DNA of 64,000 nt, from assembly GCF_932294415.1 (NCBI RefSeq), contig NC_065538.1, forward strand, positions 44,616,843 through 44,680,842. Reading direction: 5' to 3'. Of the stretch, positions 35,246-45,982 are shown one piece after another (the stretch's first letter is position 1; the number at the start of each line of letters is the position of its first letter). The stretch comes from Quercus robur. Its lineage: Eukaryota; Streptophyta; Magnoliopsida; Fagales; Fagaceae. Both the position numbers and the translations under genes were made by a program. Under the pieces are notes generated by a model. It saw only the letters and a program-made list of their open reading frames with translations, did not search any database and was not told the DNA's origin.

Positions 35246-35594
35246 TTGTATTATTTATGTAAGTATGAACTATTAATTTTTATGTTTATCAACGTAAAAT
35301 TTAAAATCCACATATTTTATAAGCCTGCATATAGCTTAAGTACATTAACCAATATGTTACATTAAATAAAATATTTTTTAATAATTTTTTTCAATTTAAT
35401 AATTTTTTATTATACCGGCCGAAACACCAATACAGCCAAAATAGGCCAGTACAACTCGGTATTTTTTTTGGTACATTTTGGAGGAGTATTAGTACTAGTT
35501 TAATGCCTAGTATAGTATATTTCCCTAGTATGGTATATTTCCTCAATACATCCGATACCGGTACGATATTGACTTTCTTGGTAAATATTATAAT

Positions 35595-35969
35595 TTTTTT
35601 TTTGAGAAACAAACACTTACACACACACAAGGGAGAGGGAAAGGGATTCTAACACAAAGACACACCACAAACTCCACTAAAAAACTATAGTAACTTTTAA
35701 GGGTATGTAAGACAAATTATACTACACACAACACGCTCTCTTAAGTAATGTTAGACAATTACCCATTCTTTTTTTTTAAGTAACAAATACACACACACAC
35801 ACACACAAGGGAGAGGGAAATGAGTTCTAACACAAAGGCACACCACAAACTTCACTCGAATCCATAATAATTTTTAAGAAAGTGTGGGATAAATTATATT
35901 ATATACAACACACTCTCTTAAACAATGTGTGACACAATTACCCCTTTTTTTTAGAAACACATACACACA
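35595..35969 (-). mobile_element. Dimeric SINE-like retroposon with 16-bp target duplication
   Basis: Two similar units of about 185 bases, each opening with a T run followed by 'gagaaacaa'- or 'agtaacaaa'-like text and CA repeats. Exact direct repeats tggtaaatattataat flank the pair (35579-35594 and 35970-35985). A long target duplication and T runs (A tails in antisense) fit insertion by LINE machinery. No clear tRNA A/B boxes were found, so the SINE label is tentative. Confidence 0.6.
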
Positions 35970-35985
35970 TGGTAAATATTATAAT

Positions 35986-36452
35986 GTTGATTCCATACAT
36001 ACATACATACATATATATTACTAAAATGAGTTAGGAAACTTAAATGCTTAACATTAATTTTAGTGAATTTACAAAGATTATTTTTTTATGGCTTTTATGT
36101 CAGTTGTTATTAAAACAACTAGACGTGAGAAAGAATGTCATATTCTAAATCTACTATTATTATTATTGTTGTTATTATTATTACTCCTAATAAACATAGT
36201 TTCTTATATAAAATTTATAAAAATAATCATATATAAATTATTTGAAGGTCTTGTTAATGGACGCCCATAAAATATTTAATAATGAATCATTTTAAAAATA
36301 TTTTAATACCACTTTCATGAGAAATAGTATAAAAATGGTGAAAAAAATCAGTTTTTTTTTTCTTTTTTTCATAAAAAGTTTCTTAAAATATTTCATAAAC
36401 TAGTGCCGTTAGGCATCCATAAACTTTGCTCTTTTAATAAAATGTACATGAT

Positions 36453-36454
<2 letters not shown>
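35986..36454. other. Intergenic DNA, possible decayed MITE
   Basis: AT-rich. 36247-36420 has partly inverted ends (gttaatggacgcccataaa against its mirror in 'ccgttaggcatccataaac') related to the MITE at 21918. No gene was seen. Confidence 0.4.
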
Positions 36455-36469
<15 letters not shown>

Positions 36470-36489
<20 letters not shown>

Positions 36490-36882
36490 AGATGTGAAAC
36501 TAAGAGAATCTCAAATTAGAATTCCAAATTAGAGTTCCAATTTTGCGTCATGTGTCTTAAATTATTTATTCTCAAAGTGTTTTATTTTTTAATTTTAGAA
36601 TTAAATGTGGGATCACATCATAAATATTCATTTAAGTGAGTTATTAAGTACAAAAACTAAAGAGTCTATAATAAATTAATCGTAAAAAAAAGTGTTTCAC
36701 AATAATTAAAATATATATATGAACAATTTACATTTTATACCTAATAATATCCTTACAAATTTTGTTAAAGAGTTAACAAAATATAAAAATGACTACCAAT
36801 AGTATTTCAATTATATATATGGGAATTATATTATTTTATATTTTTAAGTGTATTCATGTATATGCATGGAGTTATAAGCTAG
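36470..36882 (+). mobile_element. Helitron-like element, short
   Basis: The 3' end has the near-palindrome catgtatatgcatg, then 10 bases, then CTAG followed by host T, as in Helitrons. The first 100 bases resemble the 5' part of the Helitron at 23594-25407 ('tcaaattagaattcc', 'catgtgtcttaaa'). The left end lies in a TA tract and cannot be placed exactly. Confidence 0.55.
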
Positions 36883-37640
36883 TTTAATATAAATGTAAAC
36901 TTTGTTGAAGGTTTTTTTTTTTGGGTAGAGTTTCAACTTATAGGTTCTACTTGTAATAATTGTGATCATTATCACCAAACCAAGACATAATCAGTTTTTA
37001 ATGTAAGCGAAAATTGAACCTCAAATTTTTTATAAATTTTACTAGTTTTTTTTTTTTTTGAAAAATAATTACAATATACTGCTAACCCTACAGCTCGAAC
37101 CCTTTCCCCTCTAGACCTCAAAATACTTTGTGCATGAAGAGATGTCAATTCAACTATAAGGCCTTTGACATAAATTTTACTAGTTAAGCTAATTAGAATA
37201 TACAAACTTTGTTAAAGTTAAAACTTAGATAAAAAGAATTTTTTATTCTTAAAATATAAATAAAAACAATTTAAAGGAATGCAATACATGGAAAAATTCT
37301 AAAATAAAGCACCAAGAAGTAAAGTAATTAGTTCGTTAATTTTTTTTTTAAATTAATATAGCATAATTGTTTTCTTTAGCATCCATGTCAATGAAATTGA
37401 AAATTTTAGCATTTAACACATCAAAAAATTATTTTATCTATTTTAACAAGCATCAATGATCTTATTTTCACCGTCAGCCAAACATTATTCATTTTTTTAG
37501 TAGTTTCTTTTTCACTTCCTCTATTACGAAACCCAACTACATGATAAAATAGGTTTTTTTTTTAGCCTTCTTGCTACAGTGAATGGCTAGTCTTGACAAT
37601 TCGCTAGAGCAAATGACAAAAAACTTTGCCTTTGGCTCCA
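36883..37640. other. Intergenic DNA, no gene seen
   Basis: AT-rich with T runs. No coding region or clear repeat ends. Confidence 0.5.
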
Positions 37641-37644
37641 TCAA

Positions 37645-38346
37645 TATTTACCACCACTGGTGATGCTGTTGCATCTCTACAAAGTACTCTGTCCACAATA
37701 AAAGAGAAACAATTACCCATCCAAAGAAAGTAAGAATGTAAGATGACCTAAGGACTACCCTTGTCCACAATCTCGCGCATTCAGATGAATTTGTCAATTT
37801 AAACCCCAACATAACACATTTCTCTTGTTCAGTTGTATTGTATCTTTCCATACTTATCATATGCAAAGTTTTTCAGCAACTTGGAAGAGAAATGTAGCCA
37901 ATAGTATTTCAAGTAGCATGGTATCAAAGGTTTCAATACAACCTAAAATATCACAATGATAGCAGTGGAAAACCAAACAAGCTCAACCATCACCAAACTG
38001 TGAAACAAAATGCATTTTAATTTAGCAAAAACGTAATGACAAAATATCAATAACCAGCAACCTTACTTAGAGCATATTTAAAAATGCACAACCCATCAGA
38101 GATAACAATAACCAAAACACCAATTAGTGCTAATTCAAAGGATCCAAAATTAAACATAAGCAATCAATTTCCATTAGTGCAAATGACTACACTACTACAT
38201 TGAAAGCTTCAACTACAGCTTTAAACAGTGATTAAAGATAAACAATCTAAACCTAACAAACAAGCAAAAACCATAACATAGAGAAAAAAAAAAACCCTGA
38301 CACATAGATCTGCCCAAATTTCTTTATCTACACAAAATCCTTCACT
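37645..38346 (-). pseudogene. Decayed copy of the region downstream of H3.1 gene 1
   Basis: Several phrases match 29090-29460 ('tctttccatactta', 'ttcagcaacttgg', 'agtagcatggtatcaaa'). The reading frame seen at 29330-29451 is recognisable here (IETFDTMLLEI, FQVAEKL) but is interrupted by a stop, so this side of the duplication has decayed. Confidence 0.5.
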
Positions 38347-38799
<453 letters not shown>

Positions 38800-38853
38800 C
38801 TAGGGTTTCAGAAGATTGATTGAGCGAGTGAAATGGATGGGAGATAGGAGGGA

Positions 38854-38860
38854 ATTTATA
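38854..38860 (-). promoter_or_regulatory. TATA box of H3.1 gene 2
   Basis: Antisense TATAAAT, at nearly the same distance from the ATG as in gene 1. Confidence 0.75.
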
Positions 38861-38963
38861 GAAAAGGAAGTTTTGAAATTTTGGGGATAGGGTGTGATCG
38901 TGTCCGTTCGTTTGTTTTGGTGTTATCGACGGCTGTGGTTGATTTTGGAGGTTTCACGCGGAT

Positions 38964-38982
38964 TGCGGATCGATGACGTGGC
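38964..38982 (-). promoter_or_regulatory. Histone type I element, H3.1 gene 2
   Basis: Antisense GCCACGTCATCGATCCGCA, a strong match to the ACGTCA-plus-octamer element of plant histone promoters. A further cgcggatt octamer-like sequence lies beside it (38957-38964), and 'atcgacggctgtgg' closer to the gene. A degraded second module is at about 39150-39205 ('gacggttgtgatt', then 'ggatcgatgatga'). Confidence 0.8.
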
Positions 38983-39381
38983 AGAGTTTGTTTTGTTATC
39001 ATTGGTGGGTTGAGACTTGAGACTTGAGACTTGAGACATGAGAGATGAGGAAATGACTGTTCAAATATTTTTAGAGCGGGGTGATGAAAAAGAGTGGCGC
39101 GGTAGAGAAGCGATGTTGAGCCGTGGATTAGTAGTGTTATATACTTATAGACGGTTGTGATTCGTTTATTGAGATAAATGAGGATCGATGATGAAATAGC
39201 AGCATTGCTGCTAGCCATTCATTTTGAACCAAACGTATGAATATCTTAAAAATTCAAACAATATCTTTTAAACATTTTACTATTTTTATTTTAAAAAATT
39301 GAAAACATTCATGAAGTCCATCATCTAATAGATCTTGTTCTTAATTCTTATATGAGTACTAGTATTTTTTTTTTTTTTTTA

Positions 39382-40255
39382 AGGTTGCATTTGTTTCGTA
39401 GTAAAGGAAATCAAGAAAACGTTTTATACCCTTGAGGGTGTTTGGGTGCGCATGAAAATTTAGTCAAACTGAAAATGAATTTCAATTAACCGTAAAATAG
39501 ACAGTCTCACGCATGAAAACCAATTACACTTGTATTTTATCTTCAAATGATTTCCAGACTCAGACACCCGAAGAGAGATAGAGAGAGAAAGAAGACGTGG
39601 GTCCTAACCAAGCAAGAAGACCCATCCTCACCGGACTCACACCTAGAGAAAGAAGACCCATCCCTCAAGCCGAGCAAGGAGAGGGTACTCCGCCGACCCA
39701 TCCCTCATCCTCTCCGACCTATTCTTCATCGTCATCGACCTAGTGAACGACCCACCCCTGAGCCAATCGGACCGCCATGAGCAACCCACCCTTGAGTCGA
39801 TTTGTCCACCATGTGAGCAACCCACTCCTAGATCGGACCACCCAGTGAGTGACCCACTCCTAGATCGAGCCGCCACCTTTAGATCAACCCACCGTGTCCA
39901 TGTCACCACTGCCCTCGCCACCACCAAGTCACCCATGAACCAATCTCTCTCTCTCTCTCTCACTTAAGTCCCTCTCTCACGATTGGTCTTGGGATTTTGA
40001 TTTTTTTTTGTTTTGATTTTTGTTTCTTTGATTGTTTATATATTTTGATTCTCTGTAATAATATTTGTTTGGATCCTAAGAAAATATGAGAAACATGATA
40101 AAAATGGGTTTTCTAGTGCATTTTCAGGAACACAACCAAAAACTAGAAAATATTTTCCAAAACATTTTTTGGAATGCAACCAAACACTTGAAAATATTTT
40201 CCTTTGCATTCATTTTACACTCGAAATTCGATTTACATTGAACCAAACGCAGCCT
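39382..40255. mobile_element. Terminal-inverted-repeat element, about 870 bp, non-autonomous
   Basis: The left end aggttgcatttgtttc and the right end, read in antisense, aggctgcgtttggttc are inverted repeats. A second shared motif ('gaaaat...') follows each. The centre (39550-39960) is GC-rich and holds open frames of up to 106 codons on both strands, but none resembles a transposase. No clear target duplication was found. Confidence 0.6.
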
Positions 40256-40323
40256 AAGTTAAAAATGTTTAGTGAGATTGCCCAATCCAAGTCATCCAAA
40301 TCCTTTTTTTCTCCACTTATGAA

Positions 40324-40460
40324 TCACTTTTACCAAAAAAAAAAAAAAAATAAGAAGAAGCTCCCATTCAAATTAAACTTATCACAATATTATCACTTTT
40401 ACCCAAAAAAAAAAGAAAAAAAGAAGAAGCTCCAATTCAAATTAAACTTATCACAATATT
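40324..40460. repeat. Tandem duplication of about 66 bp
   Basis: Two adjacent copies of a segment with 'cttttacc', an A run, 'gaagaagctcc', 'attcaaattaaactta' and 'tcacaatatta'. The second copy has a few changes in the A run. Confidence 0.85.
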
Positions 40461-40466
40461 ATATAA

Positions 40467-40500
40467 CTAGCTTCATCACACATGCTTCGCACGTGCAATA
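40467..40500 (-). mobile_element. Helitron-like 3' terminus
   Basis: In antisense: a stem-loop (gcacgtgcgaagcatgtgtg), then a few bases and CTAG at 40470-40467, followed by host T. The rest of the element would extend to the right; its other end was not found. Confidence 0.4.
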
Positions 40501-41117
40501 AGGTTTTTTTTTTTTTTTTTTTTTTGAGTTTAAAGTAATTTTTCAATTTTAATTTATCTACTATTAGTGAGATTACATAGGATGAGATTTTAAAGAAAAT
40601 AAATTTAGGATTTGAAATAGAGTAAACTACTAGGTTTAATGTGTGCTAATTTTTAGGAAAAAAAAAGTTTCTTTAGTAGTTTTTTTTTTTAATAAATTTT
40701 GTTGAATTACAATTTTAACCCTATTTTTAAATTTTTAATAATATGGATTATCTAATTAGATTAGAAGTATTTTTGACATTTTAAGAAGTTATAACTAACT
40801 TTTTGAATTTTCTTAATATATACAGAAGATAAATAACTAATTTAAAAAAAAAAAATAACTACAACAAAAAAAAATAATAATAATCTTCATGGAAGTGACA
40901 TTACACAAAAACAAAGTCACAACTCACAAGTAGCTGGTGTGGCTTTTATAATTAAAAGTATGGCTATTGCAAATCCCAAAATTCATACAAATATGTATTC
41001 AATTAAATTCAAATTGAAATAAAACTGTTAAATTTGGAATCAAAACGAGACAAGATCAACAATCAATCAGGGCATTTGAAACTGCTTGATTTGTTTTTGT
41101 TTTTGTTTTTTTTTTTT
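40501..41117. other. Intergenic DNA, no gene seen
   Basis: AT-rich with T and A runs. It may hold the body of the Helitron whose end is at 40467. Confidence 0.4.
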
Positions 41118-42206
41118 GGGCAAATTACAGTAAACTCATATGTGGTTTGGTCCATTTGCACTTTCCATACCCATGGTTCAAAACTTAACATTTTGCTCAC
41201 CTGAGGTTACATACTTAGTTTTCTATTATCCACCTTTGTTAAAAATAAGGGTAAATATAAATTTTTTTCACATTTTATGTCACTCTCCTCCTAAAATAAA
41301 ATAATACATAAAACAATAAGAGAAATAAGATCTAAAAACAAATTTGTAAAATTTGTAAAACTTTGGTTGAAGAACACACTTCCTCTGGTATGAACATTTT
41401 GAGCCAATCAATCCAAGTAAATTACAAATTCAAAAAATGTTCACAAACTACACTTATATACATGATTAACCTTAAATTTCAAAAATCCTACACTTTCAGA
41501 CAACACAAGTAGCAGCTCTTAGATAGACAGACAGAGGGGGAGAGAGGGATAGTGAGAGAAGAGCAAATCCAAGACTTCATTGACCGATCAACTACCAATC
41601 TCGAAAACCACTATAACTAGAACATCCACCACCGGTCTCCAAGACCACCATAACCAAAACCCATGGTTGATCCACCGCCAATCTCCATGGCCAAAGCTTC
41701 ATTTGAGCCATGGCCAAAGATTTCTCTCTTAAACTCTCTCTGCTTTCTTTGATCTACACTAAGTCCATGACCTCAAGCTTCATCCCCTTTTCCTCTCTAT
41801 TTCCGTTCTAAACCAAATCCATACTCATGGTGGAACTTCTTTTTTTTTGTGTTTATCGTGTTCTGTGGGCTTTCTCTCTCTCTCTCTCTCTCCAATCTTG
41901 TGTTGTGTTGACTTATATTTTTTGTGATATTTCAGCATTTGATTTGTATTAGTTTTAATTTCAAATAATTTGATTTGTAAGTGTTTGGAATTTCATTTGT
42001 AATGTTCATCCTTTTTTGTGAAAAATTCAAACCCTAACTCTTTGATTCATTTTAAATTTGTTTTAGTCTTAAAAAAGTATTTTTAATAGAGGTGGATAAC
42101 AAAAGACTAACGAAGGTAACCTTAGGTAGGCAAGTGTTAAGTTTTAAATCACGAGTAGGCAAGGTGCAAATGGGCCAATCTAAAGGTGAGTTTACTAAAA
42201 TTTGCC
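41118..42206. mobile_element. Mutator-like non-autonomous element with about 120-bp inverted ends
   Basis: The left arm (41118-41238) starts gggcaaattacagtaaactc. The right arm (about 42080-42206) is its inverted counterpart, ending gagtttactaaaatttgcc. Inside both arms are 'ccatttgcac', 'acttaaca' and 'ttatccacct'. Long inverted ends and T runs on both sides (a possible 9-bp duplication) fit Mutator-like elements. The 41530-41900 core is richer in C and G and may be captured host DNA. No transposase was seen. Confidence 0.7.
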
Positions 42207-44353
42207 TTTTTTTATTTTTTATTTTAGATGCCAAAGTACAAGAAAACGAGGCTAAGGCTGGACATGATCAAGGACGAGGACCGGGAAGTATATAAACCGC
42301 CATGCTGATTCAAACTATATGTTGTCCTTGATCTTCAATTCTAAACGTTGTATAGTCCCCTTTTTCTTTTTATTTGGTGTGGAGGGGGAGGAGGGGCTGA
42401 ATTACATTTTACATCGTGCTAAAACTCCTAAAAACACCCAAAAAAAAAAAAAACGTTTTTAGGAAAAAGTTGTAAATTTCACCAAATAAGGGTAGCAATT
42501 TGTGTTAGTCATGTTGAGGCATGGATATTTGAATACATGACTCAACCCTAACCCAACACATTTAATAATCATGTCAAACTCTCTCAACCCTAAAACAATC
42601 TATTAATTAAGGGCATTTTGGTACATTGAATGAAAATTACAACATGAATGGTAATCTTTATTACTATGAATAAAATGTATTGTAATGGAATCACTGAACC
42701 TATTCATAAGTTTGGTTGTGAGTTGTAACATTAAAATAAAGCTTAGGATTTATTTTATGAAATATCTTACTCATACAATCATATTTCATTAAAAATAATA
42801 TTTTTAAAATTTGAGAGAGAGATGAGTTATTCTTTATGATTTTTTATTTTTATAATTTTTATGTGTATATAAAAAGTGCTTATAAAAAAAGTGTATATGG
42901 AAAGTTTGTTTATTTGAAAATACATTAATTTTAAAAATTATTACACCTATTAAGGAATAATTATTACTACCCTTTTAGAGAGGAATAATTATTCCTCATT
43001 TTAAATAATAACTATTCATAAGGAATAAATATTCTCTGTAATAAAAATATAACCAAACTAATGAATAACCAAACTAATGAATAACTAAACTATAGTAATA
43101 ACTATTACATTACAATATCTATTATAATCTACCAAACATGTCCTTATTGGGTTGACACTACATAACTCATTTTGATCCATTTACTACACAATCTAAGTAA
43201 AAAAGAAGAAGTAAAACCATAGTTTTTTCTTCTTCTTTGTTTTGGTTAAAAAGGTTCAAGAGGCTTTAAAGTTTCAACAAAGACTTTATCAATATAACCA
43301 TTACAAATCTTTTAAATACTTAATAATATATTTAGATTCATATTTATTTTAAAGAAAAGTGATATTAATTTATATTAGTCTAGTTATTTTGGGTTGATTG
43401 TGGGTTAAATAGGGCAACACAAAATTGATCAATTTAATAATCGTATTAAAGTGTATTGACCCATTTTTTACACAAATCTATTTACCCTAAACACTAATCC
43501 GCAAAAAATCATGTTGTGTTCAAATATCATATCAAACATTGTCATTCCTACCACAAAACAAAGTGCAATTTTTTATATAAAAATAAAATTCATAATATTA
43601 TTGTTCATCAAATTAGGTTTCGAGGATCGAGATCCTCTAAAATTTATAAGGTAACTTTATCATATAGTTATTAAAACATTAATCATTCTTTTATAAATGA
43701 GTATGTTAAATTTTTGTTACATCATCAATAACTTACACTTGCCAAAATAGTGTAGTAAATATTTTTTAAGTACCAAGTATCTTGTGGTTTAGTGGCATTA
43801 GGAATGGCAATGGGGAGGGCTGAGGTTGAAGGATGACATCTTTCCCCCACCTTGCATTATTTTGTCTTACCCCATCCCTGTCTAGTCTCGTATGACAGAG
43901 AAAACTTATTTGCCCCATTCTCGCCCCTTGAAGCATAGCGGGGTTCCGCCTTGCCTTGTAAAATTTTACTTATTGTTAATTTTCCCTACAATTATTACAA
44001 TTTTTTTTAAATAAAACATGTTTCATTAATATAAATATACTTGAAATCACAACTAAATTTAACTCATCAAATCAAACTAATTTTTAGCAAGAACTGAATA
44101 AATATATCCAAATATTTAACAAAATAATATCACAACAAAGACAAAAATTTTAATATCCATACATTTAAAGATAGGAAACTAAGTGTGGAAAGTACTTTTT
44201 CCATTTTGTTTTTCTTCACAAATTTACATTTCAAATGGTGCTTTGCAATTGTAAATCTCTATAAACACAACTATTTTCACACTTAATTCCATAATTTGAT
44301 GATTTGTGCGATTGTGAGTTGTTTACGTAAAGTTATAGATCACAAAAGACAAT
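42207..44353. other. Intergenic DNA, no gene seen
   Basis: AT-rich. At 43800-43950 there is a fragment with 'ggcaatgggga' and 'accccatccc' phrases, reminiscent of hAT MITEs built of ggggcggg-like repeats. The reading frame at 42092-42295 mostly overlaps the Mutator-like right arm and is not a gene. Confidence 0.5.
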
Positions 44354-44911
44354 TAGGGTATGTTTGTTTGGAGGTGAAATATGGTGAATGAAAAACTTTG
44401 GAGAGAAAATGAGAAGGAAAACTTTTTGGAGTGTGCTTGATTGGGTGGAGAGAAATGAAAATAAATGGTGGGACTCAGGTGTTTTTTCCTTGGGCCTACC
44501 AAAAAGTTTTCTCCCCAAAATAGAGAGAAAACTGAAGAGAAAAATTGGATATCATTTTTTGACAAAAATGCCCATATGCAGTTGCACATGGGCTTGTCTA
44601 CGTTGCTCTTCTTTATTTTTTTTCTTTCCTCCTGGACGTTGTCTCCTCTTCTTTTTTGATTTACTGAGCAGGCTTCCTACTCTAGTGCTCATATTATTTT
44701 TTTTCTTTTGCTTTCTTTTGTGTTTTTTTGTTTTAGATTTGAATTTTTTTAGACATGTTTTCTTATTTTTTTAATAAATTTAGGTGATTGATTTTTTTAT
44801 GGGTTGTTTATCCATTTTTTGGTTTTAATTGGGCATCAATTTTTAATAAGAGTATGTGTATGTTTGGATTCAACTGAACCTGCGTTTGCGTCTGTCTTGC
44901 TGCGTTTTCCT

Positions 44912-44946
<35 letters not shown>

Positions 44947-45351
44947 GCGTTTTGAATATTGCGGTTACTGTTTAATGAACAGTAACCGCAAAAGTTGACT
45001 TTCTGCCGTGAACAGTGTATATATGCACTGTTCACGGACCCACAAATTTCATTTTTTTTTTATCAATTTTTTCATTAAAAATGGGTCCCACAGCACTATT
45101 CACATATTTAAAAATTATTTTGCTACAGTGTTTTCAGTTTTCAGTTTTCAGTTTCAGCAAAATAAGTTCTATCCAAACACACCCTATATGCGTAAATTTA
45201 TATAAACTTACTTTTTTCATCATTTCACTTTTTCACTTCCAACTAAACAAAATGAAGAGAAATTAAAATCTTTTCTATTTTCTCACTTTTCCATCTTCTT
45301 ACAATTTTTTATCCCTCCACTTTTTCACTCCTCCAACCAAACGGACTTCTA
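44354..45351. mobile_element. Outer terminal-inverted-repeat element, about 1 kb
   Basis: The left end agggtatgtttgtttggagg and the right end, in antisense, agaagtccgtttggttggagg are inverted. Left 'tgaaaaactttggagagaaa' is mirrored loosely by right 'tctcacttttccat'. It contains the smaller element at 44855-45186. No coding region was recognised. Confidence 0.6.
44855..45186. mobile_element. MITE nested in the outer element, with two internal hairpins
   Basis: The ends gtgtatgtttggat and, in antisense, gggtgtgtttggat are inverted. It holds two perfect stem-loops in a row: gcggttactgtt...aacagtaaccgc (about 44961-44989) and ccgtgaacagtg...cactgttcacgg (45007-45038). Confidence 0.65.
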
Positions 45352-45982
45352 ATATATGTGTGAGTCAACAAAGGGTAAAATTAGGTGTGAGATTGGTTGA
45401 CTCTAGAATTACTTTCACTATCAAGTTTCATCCATCTAGCCATATAGTTGAAAGGGAGTCAACTAAAGGTAGAGAGAAAAATGATAAGATTTAGGTATAG
45501 TACTTAGATATTAATTTTTAGATTCTTCTCTTAAAATTCTACCAAGTAAATTTTTCCTCATAAGATAAAAATGTATTTTTAAATTAACTAACCATGTTGT
45601 AAAATTTTAAAAAGTAAATCTATTGTACCTAAATTTTGTCACGAGAAAATTATGCTCACCCATCACCCAAAAAAACCCTTTACAATGGGTGCCTTCCCAT
45701 CTGTCCCACACTTTCATTTCTAGTAAGTTTTGACAACCGCTAATTTCGTCAATGCCTTGTTCCATTTCCTCTTGACCTTTGCTTCTTCGCATCCTCTTCT
45801 GCCCTCTTCACCAAGAAAGCCACCTTCTGATCCAGTCAAACCTCAACACCCAACATTGCTCAGCTCACGACCCTTCATATACCCACACTTTTTAAACATT
45901 TACAAGCTCGCAATTTTATTAAATTTCACACAGACCAAAGATCAAGCACTTGGTGCTCATTAACAATTTTGAAATTATAGTA
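45352..45982. other. Spacer and probable 5' UTR/promoter of the OPA3-like gene
   Basis: No repeat was recognised in the second half. 45780-45900 is C-rich, as expected for a 5' UTR or core promoter region. No TATA box or start site could be assigned. Confidence 0.4.

Noticed and set aside
39547-39967. Frames on both strands in the inverted-repeat element
   Set aside because: They are low-complexity Pro/Arg/Ser translations of a C-rich repeat core; no transposase signature.
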